From: Lenzites betulinus
Lineage: Eukaryota > Basidiomycota > Agaricomycetes > Polyporales > Polyporaceae
Assembly (NCBI GenBank): GCA_022264855.1
Contig: JABYQU010000027.1
Location: 411,455-475,454 of the forward strand
Direction: 5' to 3'
DNA length: 64,000 bases
The translations under genes were made by a program, and so were the position numbers. Shown here in pieces: positions 1 through 10,866 of the stretch (positions are counted from its first letter, which is position 1; each line of letters starts with the position of its first letter). The notes beneath the pieces are model-generated. The model saw only the letters and a list, made by a program, of their open reading frames with translations, searched no databases and had not been told where the DNA came from.

Positions 1-47
1 TGAGTTGACAAGCGCGAACGAAGTGTTAACACAGCGGTCACGAACAG

Positions 48-1894
48 GGACAAACATTTATGGTGATCGGCGCAGCCGGAGAGCTTCCCAAGCCACCATC
101 AACGCCAATTCAGTTCCTCGAAGGTGAGCGGCAGCGGCCTTTGTACTTACGATGTCCGACTTATGAATGGCTGAGCAGACATGGACGAGACATCCTTGGC
201 CGAAGCGGTGCGCCTGACTGCAGTCTTACGCTTTTCGTTGCAATGCTTACTCTGATACACAGCTCGCGATGCCCGTCGGTCTGGTCAATTTGGGGAATAC
301 CTGCTACATGAGTGCCACACTCCAGGCCATGCGTGCCATCCCGGAACTCCAAGTCGCGTTACAAAGGTCTGACATCTGCCTCGCGCCGATAGATGCACAT
401 GCTGATGTTCAGTTCTCATCTCTGTAGCTCGCCTTCTGCTGGGCTTCCTGTCGCCCTCCGAAATCTGTACACCGAGATGGCCAAGACGACTGACAGTGTC
501 AGGCCTATTGCTTTTCTCGCAGCTCTTCGCCACGCGTTCCCTCAGTTTGCAGAAATGGCCCGGGGAAGCCCTCATCAGGTTTTGACCCAGGGGGGACATG
601 CACAACAAGGTGACGTGAACAGCACGATCGGTAAAAGAGGCGTGCTCATGAGAGATATTCAGATGCGGAGGAGTGCTGGGTGCAACTCACGAACTCTCTC
701 AAGGAGGTCCCGGGACTTCCGGGGCCGTCAGGACCTGGCGCATCTTCCAAATTCGTGGAGCAGTACCTTACTGGTGAGCTGCGGCAAGCGTGAGTATGCG
801 CCACACTTGCCAGTTTGTTTGTGTGCCCATGACCTCGGGATTAGATTGAAATGTGACGAGGCGCTAGAAGAGCCCGAGTCCCTATCCTTTGAAAAAGTGC
901 TGAAGGTCTCTTGCAATATCTCTAATGCCGTAAACTACATGCAACAAGGCATCATGGAGGTGCGTGCGTGCCCTTCGTCACCATCGTACAGATCCTCACA
1001 TTGCACTTGAATACCAGGCGCTCGACGGCAAGATCGAGAAGCTGTCTCCGTCGCTGGGCCGTGAAGCTGTGTACACCTCGACCTCGCGCATGTCACGTCT
1101 TCCGTCCTACCTGACCGTGCATATGGTGCGCTTCGCCTGGAAGCGCGACATTGGGAAGAAAGCCAAGATCATGCGCCGCGTCAAGTTCCCGACCGAGTAC
1201 GACGCGCTCGACATCGCGACGCCTGAGCTGCGCGAGAAGCTACTACCCGTGTCGCGCCGGCTCAAGGAGGTTGAGAAGGAACGCGCGGAACGCCGCAAGG
1301 TGCGCAAGCGGACAAAAGCGGCGCTGCCCGTGAAAGACAAGGAGGGCGATGTGCAAATGGCGGACGCCGCCGCCCCCGAGGCGTCTGCGTCCACATCCAC
1401 GGGCGACGCTGCTGCCGCGACGCCAGAGGGGGGCGATAAGGGGAAGGCGGTCGCGGGCGCGGAGCTAGAGGACGAGAGCGTGTACCGCGCAAAGGAGGGC
1501 GCGGAGCTTGAGGCGCTCGTACATGCAGACATCAAGGCAGATGTCGGCGCGAGTACAACAGGCCAGTACGAGCTCGTCGGTGAGTATTTCTCAGTCTAAT
1601 GATCCTCCGCCTCCCCACACGAACCCTCGCTGATCCACGTGCATCATAGCGATCGTCACGCACAAGGGTGCCGAGGCGGACGCAGGACACTACATTGGGT
1701 TCGCGAAGAAGCGTGCTCTGCACGGTCTGCCAGGCTCGTCAGGCGCCGCACCAGACGAGGACGACGAGGACTGGTACAAGTTTGACGATGACAAGGTGTC
1801 GATATTCCCGGCGGAGAAGCTGGAGACCCTCTCGGGCGGCGGGCAAGATGCGTCGGCGTACGTGCTGCTGTACCGCTCGCGCCCGCTTGTATGA
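48..1894 (+). CDS. UBP6: Ubp6/USP14-type proteasome-associated deubiquitinase, 5' partial
   Basis: Ubiquitin C-terminal hydrolase (peptidase C19) that binds the 26S proteasome and trims ubiquitin from substrates. Exons: 48-123, 179-207, 263-366, 413-609, 663-789, 845-959, 1018-1579, 1650-1894 (484 residues visible). The first visible exon holds the end of the N-terminal ubiquitin-like domain (GQTFMVIG..ELPKPP) and enters in frame after an acceptor at 47, so the start lies before the window. The Cys box follows (LVNLGNTCYMSATLQ), then the AQQDAEECW region, the SRLPSYLTVHMVRF core and the His box AGHYIGF. Between core and His box is a low-complexity Ala/Glu/Lys-rich insert of about 70 residues that looks like a flexible linker. 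Family identity is firm; individual splice sites are inferred. Confidence 0.93.
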
Positions 1895-3335
1895 GGGGTG
1901 CCTTGCTTTCGGGGTGGGCAGCGATGAGAGGAAGTAGTTGAGGTGGAGTGGCGGATTCGTGAGTACTACTGGTAATGCAGACGGAAGACGCAACTTGTAC
2001 GGGATTAGAAGAAATTATGCTGGTATGTTGTACGACGCGCTCTCAACTTCTCTTCGGATCTGGCTGTGGTCCGGTGTCCGATTCCATCCACAAGATGCCG
2101 CCGCGCTGCGGTCTCCCGGGCAGCCTGGATCCGTGTTGGGAGCGTCAGCCTGGTGAGTAGTACTCTTCCTCAAAACCGCGTTGCCTCTGTGTGCTCATTC
2201 CGCATTTCTTAGTGAAGTCATTCCACCTAGCATGAAGATCTTCTTTGAAACTACATCCCAGTTGTATCAGTGCGCACAGGCGTCTGTCATGCACAGCGCT
2301 CACTGCGATGGCTCTGCCGCCAGGATGGTTCGGGAACCCATCGGCGACTCTAGAACGCTTAAGACGCCATCTATAGCCGGGATTTTGCTTTTTGCGCGGC
2401 AGAGGACGATGGCGGCCGTGATGAGGCGCTGCAGCGCTTTTTAGAGTCACTGCTCCCGCAAACAGTCGTTTCAATGATGTCGGATCCAAAATGCGGCGCC
2501 GCCGTGTACGTATGGTTGCGCGTCTTTCCTGTTGCTCCGAGCAGGGCTCGAACATGCTGGTGGGGCCGCTCCCTGCGCGTGGCAGGCGTCGCGACACCTA
2601 GTGCTACTAAAGGTACCAACAAGGAATTGTCCACTGATGTTTGTTAGCTCGACGCGTCCTGGCATACAAACAGATTTGAGATCCGACAACACAAAGGTCG
2701 GCGACGCAGTGCAAGGGCACCCGTGGCTGTGCGATCTTGGTCTCCATGCACGTTCGAACGCTTCGGCAGCGACACACACAGAAAGCGGCATTGCAGCCCC
2801 CCGAGGGCAATCAACACGTCGTCCTCAAACTCCCCAAGGTGCGATCTGTTCCAGTTCAGCACCTCGCGCAGTGTTGCTCATCAACCTTGTCGTACGCCGA
2901 ATGGCAGGCAGCGCACAGGATGGCTAGATGGTCACACTCGGAATCGGACGACTGCGCTCAACCGTCGCCCAGAACGTTCATGGAACTACGTGGTTCACGG
3001 ATGCTCGAGGATGGGGTAGATTTCAGCATTGTACCTCCGCCGAGCTCGGGACGCCAGGGATGCCACTACCCAGAAGGCACGAATCAGTTGTGATGTGCCG
3101 GCCGGCCACATAGCCTCACATCACGGGCTACGACATCCACAACGTCGCTTCTCTGGCACATTGGCGCGCGCTCGATATCTGGGAGCGCTCTCCCGAGCTG
3201 CGACTTGAGTATAAAGGAAGGCAGCGCGACGGCAGAGGTTCCTCACCCCGCTTGGTCGGTTTCGTCTTCTACTCCTACGCCCCCTTTTACATTTCGCTTT
3301 CCCGCATTACTACTTCTTCACCCTCTGGTTTAGGG
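1895..3335. other. Intergenic stretch, no confident gene
   Basis: 1.4 kb between the Ubp6 gene and the GH18 gene. Several short open frames exist on both strands but none shows a known family. The segment about 2402-2512 (+) reads like an exon (acidic start, then ALQRFLESLLPQTVV) and is followed by a GTACGT donor-like site, but I could not link it to convincing neighbouring exons. It may be a decayed gene. The last 130 bp are the promoter of the GH18 gene. Confidence 0.5.
3210..3216 (+). promoter_or_regulatory. TATA box of the GH18 gene
   Basis: TATAAAG lies 120 bp before the GH18 start codon, followed by a pyrimidine-rich leader. Spacing fits a fungal core promoter with a 5' UTR of roughly 80-90 nt. 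Confidence 0.6.
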
Positions 3336-4460
3336 ATGTTCTCTACGTCTTTCTCGCGTCTTTTCACTCTCTGCTCGGCGCTGGCGTCGCTCGGTGTCGG
3401 CTATGCCGCCCCCCACGTCCGTGCTGCGGGCCAAGTACCCTCTGGTCCCAAGTTCGTGGTCTACTCCGATGCTGCGGTCGGCGGGGGCACCGTTCTCCCC
3501 CCGCTTGACCAGATCAAGGGCTTCAACGTCGTGTGAGTACATCCTGCGTCCTAGAACTATCTGTGCGCGATGCTCATCTAAACATCCCTCGCAGCAACTT
3601 GGCTTTCCTGCTCACCACCGGTCCCGCCGACCAGGTCGCGAAATGGGCCGCGCTCTCCGCCTCGGACCGGCAGACGCAGAAGCAGCAGTACAACGCTGCG
3701 GGCGTGTCGCTCGTGGTATCCGCATTCGGCGAGACGGAGCACCCGACCTCGCAGGACCCGACGACGGTCGCGAACAACCTCGCGCAGTTCGTGCTGAACA
3801 CGGACCTGGACGGGATCGACATCGACTACGAGGAGTTCGAGCTCGTCGTCCAGCAGCCGGGCGTCGGCGAGGCGTGGCTCACGACGCTCACGCAGACGCT
3901 CCGCCAGCAGCTGCCGCAGGGACAGTTCATCCTGAGCCATGCGCGTGAGTGTCCCGCGCGAGTCGCGAGTGTGTGTGTTTGGACATTAACTGACGAACGC
4001 CTGTGACAGCCGTTGGGCCTTGGTTCTCGCCCGGCTTCTGCCCTGGGGATTGCTACCTCACCGTGGACAAGAACGTCGGGGCGTTGATTGACTGGTACAA
4101 CATCCAGTTCTACAACCGTGAGTCCACTCGCCCACCAAACACCGCGAACGCCGCCGCTCACTGTGCGCCCCTGCAGAATCGCCCTCCCCCGGCTACGAGG
4201 ACTGCGACACGCTCCTGAACTCGACGCCCTCCTCCGTGTTCGCGATCGAGAAGTCCGGCGTGGACGTGAACAAGCTCGTGATCGGCAAGCCAGGCACGAC
4301 GGGCGACATCACGAACGGCGGCTTCATCGACCCCGCGACGCTCGCGACGTGCGTCAAGACCGCCGTCGCGGGCGGCTGGAACGCCGGTGTCATGGCCTTC
4401 CAGTTCCCGCACGCGGACACGACCTGGATCACCACCGTCAAGGGCAGCTCGTTCGCCTGA
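3336..4460 (+). CDS. Secreted GH18 chitinase-like glycoside hydrolase
   Basis: Family 18 glycosidase, expected to cleave beta-1,4-N-acetylglucosamine linkages in chitin or N-glycan cores outside the cell. Exons: 3336-3532, 3595-3944, 4010-4117, 4177-4460, giving 312 residues. The start is the first ATG after the TATA box and opens a clear signal peptide (MFSTSFSRLFTLCSALASLG, then VGYAAP). The GH18 signature DGIDIDYE is complete at about 138-145, with Glu145 as the expected catalytic acid. A later WYNIQFYN strand (exon 3) matches the substrate-binding strand of class III-like chitinases. No chitin-binding module or GPI signal is seen. Whether it is a true chitinase or an endo-beta-N-acetylglucosaminidase cannot be told from sequence. 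Confidence 0.9.
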
Positions 4461-6030
4461 GCAGACATTTGTACGCGAGAAACGACAGCGCGCGCCGGCC
4501 TGCCGGTAGACCTTGCGGGCCCGCCGCGCGTATGAGGATGTGTAGTTTTGTATCATGACCCCCCACGATTACGATCTGTACGAGCTGGAGTAGTTACGAG
4601 CAACGAAGCTGACCTCTTCATGGGTGTCACCTAATGCTTTCCTTGCGTGCTCTCGGGTGTGGCGTCGGCCATGGGTTCAAGATACCCAGCAGCTGTGCGT
4701 GGTAGGATTTCTGTCCGACGGCTAGTATGAGTGCAGAGGTGGCGTCCGGAGAATCATGGTAGGTGATATCTTTGCTTCAGTGAAAGGGGGTCCCAGGACA
4801 GAGAGCTAGAGGCAGCGAGACATCTTTGCAGCACGGCCGCCGACGAAAAGCTCGAACTGCCTCACGGGTGCCGATTGGGGGCGGGCGGGGACAGGATTGT
4901 GAAGGCCAAATGGCCCGCCGGGCACCCTACGGAGTGACGAGCGGAGGCACATGGCCCTGTCGGCGTGTTCCCGGGCTGGCTAGCGCCGCCAGAAGGGGTT
5001 GTCGTGGGAGGGTGAGCGGTACAGTCGTGACTCAGGTTCGCGGCTTCGCTGCAAGTTTCCAAAGTGAGAATAGTGCGTCCTCGGTCCGAGGGCTACGGAG
5101 ATCTCCAAGACGGGGTTCTTCCTGTTTCTATCGCTCAGAGAAACCCCAGAATTAATGTGTTCACCTCGTGTTGCCCGTGCGATCGAGGGGACGGTCGGAG
5201 TTTACGTAGGAGGGCAGCTTCTTGTCATGCGGGAGCAGAATTGCGGCGGTCAGATCCGATACCAGTGCTCCAGGGCGGAAGTTCTATCAGACCGTCCGGC
5301 TGGAAGCACATTTCCCTGCATCAGGGAGGCGACCCGGAAGAGGAAGTGCAAGAGTTGACATAACAGGCAATTCCTGTGTTCAAACGGCACTTTGTCCACA
5401 AACACAAACAGAGCAAAACACTTGCTAAAGGCCCCGGATTGCTTTTGATCGCGCGAGCCTGGGAGAGCCCGTGAGGCATCTTTCGCCTCGGAACTCCGCT
5501 CTTTTGTTCTCTCCTTCAGGCTCTCTACATCCACCGAACCTCGTTATCGACGACTTCTCCTTTGTAGCTGCAAGGACGCCTGTCGGGCCTGTGGAGAGTC
5601 CGATTGAACGATCTAGAGCCTTTGAGCGTTGCCAACGGCGTGGTGTCCGCATGTAAATCCAAGGACAGCATTCCAATCTACTCCGCCGCCGCTTCGGCCG
5701 TATCAAATTCCTCCGCGGCTTCTCTGATTATCGCGCACACAATCGCGGAAAGGCTCCCCTCGAACGCCTTCACCCTGAGCGCCACCTTGCCCCCTGCCCT
5801 GTCCGCCCGCCCTTGCGCCGCCATTGTCTGCTGACATGGCCAGAAGATGTTCTTTGTGCCTGCTCGGGCGGCGATCGATGCGCCCAACCAGAAGGCTGCG
5901 GAGCTCAACAAACGGTCTTACGTGGCGTTCAAGTTGCCTCAAGGGCTCGCTCCTTTGGCAGTGCGCGTGCAAAGGCTGGCACGGGTCCGCAATGCCTTTC
6001 TTGGGAACGGCGACGCCGCATCGGCCGGAA
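4461..6030. other. Intergenic region, no gene recognised
   Basis: 1.6 kb with only short overlapping frames on both strands and no family similarity that I can see. The first 150 bp probably hold the 3' UTR of the GH18 gene. The last few hundred bases lead into the TATA element at 6045. Confidence 0.5.
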
Positions 6031-6044
6031 TGGGGCCGGACGGG

Positions 6045-6341
6045 GTATAAGAGCTCCCCTCCTCGTCCTCCTCCGTTCCCTCAGACCGCCATCTCCTCTA
6101 ACCTCAAGCAGCATCACGAAGCAGCGACGTCACGGGCATCAACCCAGAAGCCGTGGCTCAAAGGGCGAGTGATAGAATGAAGGTGGCGTTCATATTCTGA
6201 CTACCTCGCAGTGCTCAAAGCAAGATCAGACCCCCAACGGGGTAGGCTCGATATCAACTAACTGAAGGCAAGTCTCGTTCCTGCATCCGCTCACGACCAC
6301 GCCGATCCCCGCTAACCCCTACACTCTCTCACAGACCATAT
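6045..6341 (+). pseudogene. TATA box plus exon remnants of a truncated spliced gene
   Basis: GTATAAGAG at 6045-6053 is followed by a pyrimidine-rich leader, an exon-like stretch ending near 6180, an acceptor (cctcgcag) near 6211, a second exon-like stretch with a GC-AG type donor (gaag/gcaagt, about 6270) and a further acceptor (ctcacag) near 6335. Directly after this, the sequence changes to the hairpin-rich GC island. This looks like the 5' end of a small intron-rich gene whose body was lost or displaced. No protein family is recognised and the reading frame is uncertain. Confidence 0.3.
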
Positions 6342-7140
6342 GCGGAGCGTGGCACGACGGCCACCGGGACAGCGGGCGGGCGCGCACGCGTCCCCAGCCA
6401 AGCCCGCTCGCCTCGCGGCAGCGGCACCGCAGGCGGACTATCCGCGACGCCCCCTCCGGGGCGTCGACGTCCGCCTCGCTCCGGATGGGGTGACCAGGTC
6501 GAGTGGCACCACACACAGACCATGGCCCCCGCGCGGATCCCCCTGGGGGGCTGCCGGAGCGCGCGCGCACCGTCGCGCGGCAGTACGCGCAGGAAACCCC
6601 CGCCTTCGGGTGGGGGTCTAAGGGTGGTAGGTCCGAGGCGGCGGCGCTGCCCCTCGCGCGGGGCAGCGCGGCCGCGCGCGCCGGGTCTACTAACTCAGGC
6701 GGCGTGCGAAGTGCCGCGCGTCGTCAGGGCTGACGGCGCCCCGCAAGTGCGGGTGCGTCGTCGGCCCACCCCTTGGCCCCAGGAATCCCAACGGACAGGA
6801 CCCCCGGAGAAGCCCGGGCATTTATTACGCCGGGACCGACGCGGACAAAACAACGGGCAAGACCGTTTTTATTTTATTTTTATTGTGTGAACTGTGAATT
6901 GTCACCCGGACGCGGGTGACAAACTAATAACTCAAAATGCTGCAGCCCACTATTTGGGCTGCAGGGTACCTCCCGGGGAGGAGTGCAGGCCTCAACGTGG
7001 CCCCCGGGTCTAGTAGTCGCCGCTTGCGGCGGCGAAGCCAACTGCACCCCGGCTGCAACAGCTTGCTGTTGCAGCTGTTCTCGCGTCTGCGCGCGCCCCA
7101 CCCCTAATGGCGCATGCGGATGCACTGCTAGAGTGGACGT
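6342..7140. mobile_element. Hairpin-rich GC island, probable mobile-element fragment
   Basis: About 800 bp densely packed with short perfect inverted repeats with tiny loops: 8-bp arms at 6446-6465, 6-bp at 6596-6618, 8-bp at 6901-6920, 10-bp at 6940-6964, 10-bp at 7052-7075. A run of T (6867-6885) lies between two hairpin groups. The minus-strand frame 6880-7125 is Gln/Ala/Pro-rich and spans four of the hairpins. The same texture recurs at the right edge of the window (62.7-64.0 kb). That suggests related element sequence, here probably in minus orientation. There is no transposase or reverse transcriptase motif, so the class is unknown. Confidence 0.4.
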
Positions 7141-8598
7141 GTGAAAGGTACGCCCCCTTCTTCGCGCTCGTCTTTCCTTCGACTTCGCCGATGCTCATGC
7201 GCGATTATGTTCAGATTTCGCCGCCCCTCCGATCAAATTGACGACGACCGGCGCATCCATCCGCGAAACCTGTACGTCCGCCGCCGCGCCCTCTCCCCGC
7301 TCGCTACTCCCTCCAATCCGCTCGTCCCTTTCCGCCCCCTCGCCCCATCACCCGATTCGCTTGCGCCTGCCACTCAGCGCTGACGCGCACCCACGCCACG
7401 ACAGGTAGCGCCCCCACCCGTCGTCGTCGCCCTCTCCTCCGGCCCTCGCCGCCTCCGTGCCCCGCCACCCCGCGCACGCCGGCACGCCAGGGCCCCGCGG
7501 CGCGCGCGCCTCCTCGCATCCTTCTCGGCCGCACCCCACACCACACGCCGTCACAAGCTCAGCGGCCACCCACACCACTCACCCTGGCGCTGGGACTGGT
7601 GCTGAGCGCGGACGGCGCGGGGCCGCGGCTGGGCGACGCGCGCGCCGCATTGCAGGGCTGCGCCTTCTCGACGTGAGTACTTGCGCTTGTTATATGTTCA
7701 GATCGTGGCTGACGGACCACGGATGCGGGCGATGGTGTATAGCGACGGCCGTAGGGCCCACGTCGGGTGCGCGCAGGCTCTCGCGATGCTCCGAGGCCGG
7801 CGCCGTCCCGCCCGGGACGACGCGTGCGGGCTCGGGGCCAGGTGCGTGGCGGTCCATCGGGTCCCCCGCGCTGACCGGTTTGCGTTCAGGCTTTGAGTCG
7901 CCACGACGCATCCGCGTCAAGCACAAGTTCGCATTCGCACACAGAAGCTCGCCCAGCACTCGCGTACACAAGCTCGCTCAGTATCCACGCATTCAAGCTC
8001 GCTCGACAATCGCATGCTCACGCTAGAGCTCGAGATGGATGGAGATCGCTGTGGGAGGGTCGCTCTGGGGATGCAGTTGCAGGTGAGGCGCATGCGCTAC
8101 TCCCTCGCGACGGACATGGAGCTGACGCGCGTGGTCTCCGTCCAGGACAGGGTCGGCGGGTCGGACTCGGGGCGATGTGGTGGGATGGGCCGCAGCGTCG
8201 GCAGGGCCCGGGGACTTGGCTTGGGTGTGGAAATGATCATTTGTATCCTGCGCGCACAGTCGCACCGACACAAACCCGCCTGAGTGTGAACGAGTGCCCA
8301 ACCTGAGTGGTATGGTTTCGCTTCATCGACACAAACGTCCCCGCAATGTGCGCAGACGTCGACGTCGAGCCAACGTTGGTCGCACGCGTGCGATGGGTCG
8401 CAGATGTAAGATCAAGACACGGATGCATATGCTAGTGTATTGCAATTATAGTACATCGGAATGCGTCACTATCATAGAGCCAATCGTACACACAGTCCGC
8501 CACGAAAGAGTCGTCAGAATCGTACAGGAGTCGTGAAGCGGAATGAGCACCACAGCAGAGAAGACGATTTTGGGGAAACGGTAAAGCAGCGAACGGGT
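7141..8598. other. Gene-free GC-rich stretch
   Basis: No recognisable coding sequence. It contains the 25-bp tandem repeat at 7945-8019, and its last 150 bp should hold the 3' UTR of the minus-strand Ish1-type gene. Confidence 0.5.
7945..8019. repeat. Three tandem copies of a 25-bp repeat
   Basis: Copies at 7945-7969, 7970-7994 and 7995-8019 all begin AAGCTCGC and keep an exact 25-bp period while diverging in their second halves. Degenerate similar sequence flanks them on both sides. Confidence 0.75.
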
Positions 8599-10245
8599 TT
8601 ACAACTCGACCTTCTGCGCGTTGTGCTTCTCGTTCCCAGCGCGCGCACCCTCCTTCGCGCCCTCCTTCGCGCCCTCGGCGCTGCCGGTGAGGATCTCGAG
8701 GATCTGGTTGAGCTTGTCCTCAGCGACCTCGGCGCCCGAGTCGAAGAGGTCCCTCACACGGCGCCAGAGCGAGCTCGCGCGGCCGCTCGTCTGCACCCAG
8801 CGAATGCGCACCTCCTGCAGGAGGCCGGGGCGCGTCGTCGGGAGCTTGGCGTCCGAGTAGCCGTGCTCGCGCAGGTACGCGCGGAGGCGGGCGTCGGGCC
8901 ACGTAAGGTACGCGGCGGTGCGGGCGGAGGCGTCGGTGTACTTGTCGTTCATGAGCTTGATGAGGTCGTCGCGCGTCTTCTTCGCGTCGCTCCGGAGGTA
9001 GCCGTGGTCGATCAACCATTGACGCATGTCGGAGTCCTTCCATGCGTCCCAAGTAGAATCGTGGGCGTGGGCGTAGTTATCACTGAGATATATGCGGTAA
9101 GAGACAGGGTCAATGTAAGACTCAAGACTGGACGTACGAAACGAGCTTCTGCAGCTTCTCGCGCTGGAGCTGGGCGTCGCTCTTGACGACGTCGTGCTGG
9201 ATGAGCCACTCCTTGAGTTGAGAGTCATTCCAGCTATCCCAGACAGTGGCCTTGGAGTCGTAGTAATACCGGTCCATGAGCGCAAGCAGTTCCTCGCGAC
9301 GCTTGGTAGCGTCATCCTTGATGATGTTATGGTTGAGGAGCCACTGGTGAAGGTAGGAGTCGGACCACGCCTTGTAAACGGGGCTTGTCGCTGCGACGTA
9401 AGTTTCCTGCATCTTCGCGAGAAGCTTGTTGCGGGGGGTAGCAGGGGGCGAGACGACGCCGTGCTCCTTGAGGTACTCGCGGATGCGGTTGTCATCCCAT
9501 CTGTGAACATCGTAAGCTGATGAACTATAGGTGATGAATCAATGCATATGCTCACGTTGAGTAGACATAGTCCTTGGTATCGTCCAAAGTTGCCGCAGCA
9601 CTGTCCGTGGCGAGCGCCGCGATTGACGCGACCGACTTTGACGCCTGTTGCCACGAGTCACCGTAGACAGCGGTACTGGCCTGCGCCGAAGCCGAGCTCG
9701 CAAACGAGCCCGCGCTCTTGGTCGCCTCGTGCACAACGCTGTTCGCGGACTTGCTTGCCGTGTTGCTGTATTGGCTCGCCGCGACAGAGTACTGGCGCCA
9801 TTTTTGCTTTGCGAGGAGTGCAAGCTGCTCGCGCGTTCCCGAGGGGTTAACGACGCCCTGCTCCAGGAGGAACTCGCGCAGACGCGACTCGTCCCAGGTG
9901 TCGAACGCGTCCGACTTGTAGCTCGAGAACGCGACTTGCGCCTTGTTGTACTGGTCGGCGGTCCACTGGGACGCGGAGTCCCAGTGAGACTTGACTGCGG
10001 CCTGGAGGTCGGCTTGGGAAGGGGTGTCGGAGGGGTAGGGGACGTTGTGGGCGTCGAGCCAGTGCTGGAGCTCTTGCGTCGACCACGTGGTGTACTCTAA
10101 AGACGCGCATACACGGAGTCAATCTCGGAGGCATTTTACGGAAGGAACACCACAACGCACCTGCCGGTTGGTTATTTCCGCTGAACCAGGAGGCCTGGAC
10201 GGCGGTGCCGGCGATGAGGGGGAGGAGGATGAGGGTGGGTCTCAT
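8599..10245 (-). CDS. Secretory Ish1/Msc1-type stress protein with seven Ish1 repeats
   Basis: Exons in coding order: 10161-10245, 9556-10096, 9138-9500, 8599-9082 (490 residues). A signal peptide (MRPTLILLPLIAGTAVQAS) is followed by at least seven repeats of the Ish1 type, each W-x-[DE/S]-x-x-[LIM]-[RQH]-x-[WFY]-L-x-x-[HQ]: WSTQELQHWLDAH, WDESRLREFLLEQ, WDDNRIREYLKEH, WSDSYLHQWLLNH, WNDSQLKEWLIQH, WKDSDMRQWLIDH, WPDARLRAYLREH. An Ala/Ser-rich helix lies between repeats 2 and 3, and the C-terminus is charged (AKEGAKEGARAG). In yeasts, relatives (Msc1, Ish1) sit at the ER or nuclear envelope and respond to stress; the role here is inferred. It has its own TATA element, and the next gene upstream on the same strand is GH16. 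Confidence 0.88.
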
Positions 10246-10328
10246 GATGGCAAAACTTGCTGGTCGTAAGTCGTGAACGAGGGAGAAGAGAGAGAGAAAG
10301 GTGAGCTGCCTCGCGCAACTTTGCTCGC

Positions 10329-10336
10329 TCTTATAC
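10329..10336 (-). promoter_or_regulatory. TATA box of the Ish1-type gene
   Basis: Minus-strand GTATAAGA lies about 85 bp upstream of the start codon at 10245, in a GA-rich context (on the coding strand TC-rich) suited to a fungal core promoter. Confidence 0.55.
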
Positions 10337-10866
10337 TCGCCCGAGCTGTCGACGCCGTGGCTCTCTGCTCACCCCAATGACGCACCGCGAACCCCGTCCT
10401 TGACGTCACGGCGCTCTGCGCACCATCGCGTACATAGGCGCCCATATTCCGCCAGGCGCTTAGTGGCCCCGCCCGACACCTGTGGCGTTCGCGCCAAGCC
10501 AAAGCATCTTGAAGTATCCATTTTAAAGAGCTCATGTCACTAATACGCTTTTAAAATACGAGGTAAATGTACTTACAGGGGGCGGCGGTAGTCCAGATAC
10601 GATTGCGCGAAGTGGTGGAAGGAGGGCTGGTAGAAAAATACAAGGTAGGTATCCCGACGGCGACTCCCGGGGAGGCGCGGTTAGTTTCGAAGCACTTTAT
10701 GCCCACCAGGTCCTAAGCAAAGGCTGAAAAATTGCATTGCTGCACACTGTATGTGCTCATGCGGTGTAATAAAGGTATCGCGATACAACACAGATCACGA
10801 ACGAGACACTCGCCAAGAGTTCGAAATGCGGCTGTTATAATGTCCAGTCCGAAGCGAGCCCGTTGT

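Noticed and set aside
2145..2634. Overlapping frames and an exon-like block near 2.4-2.5 kb
   Set aside because: Tempting as part of a decayed gene, but I could not connect it to further exons in phase or to any family.
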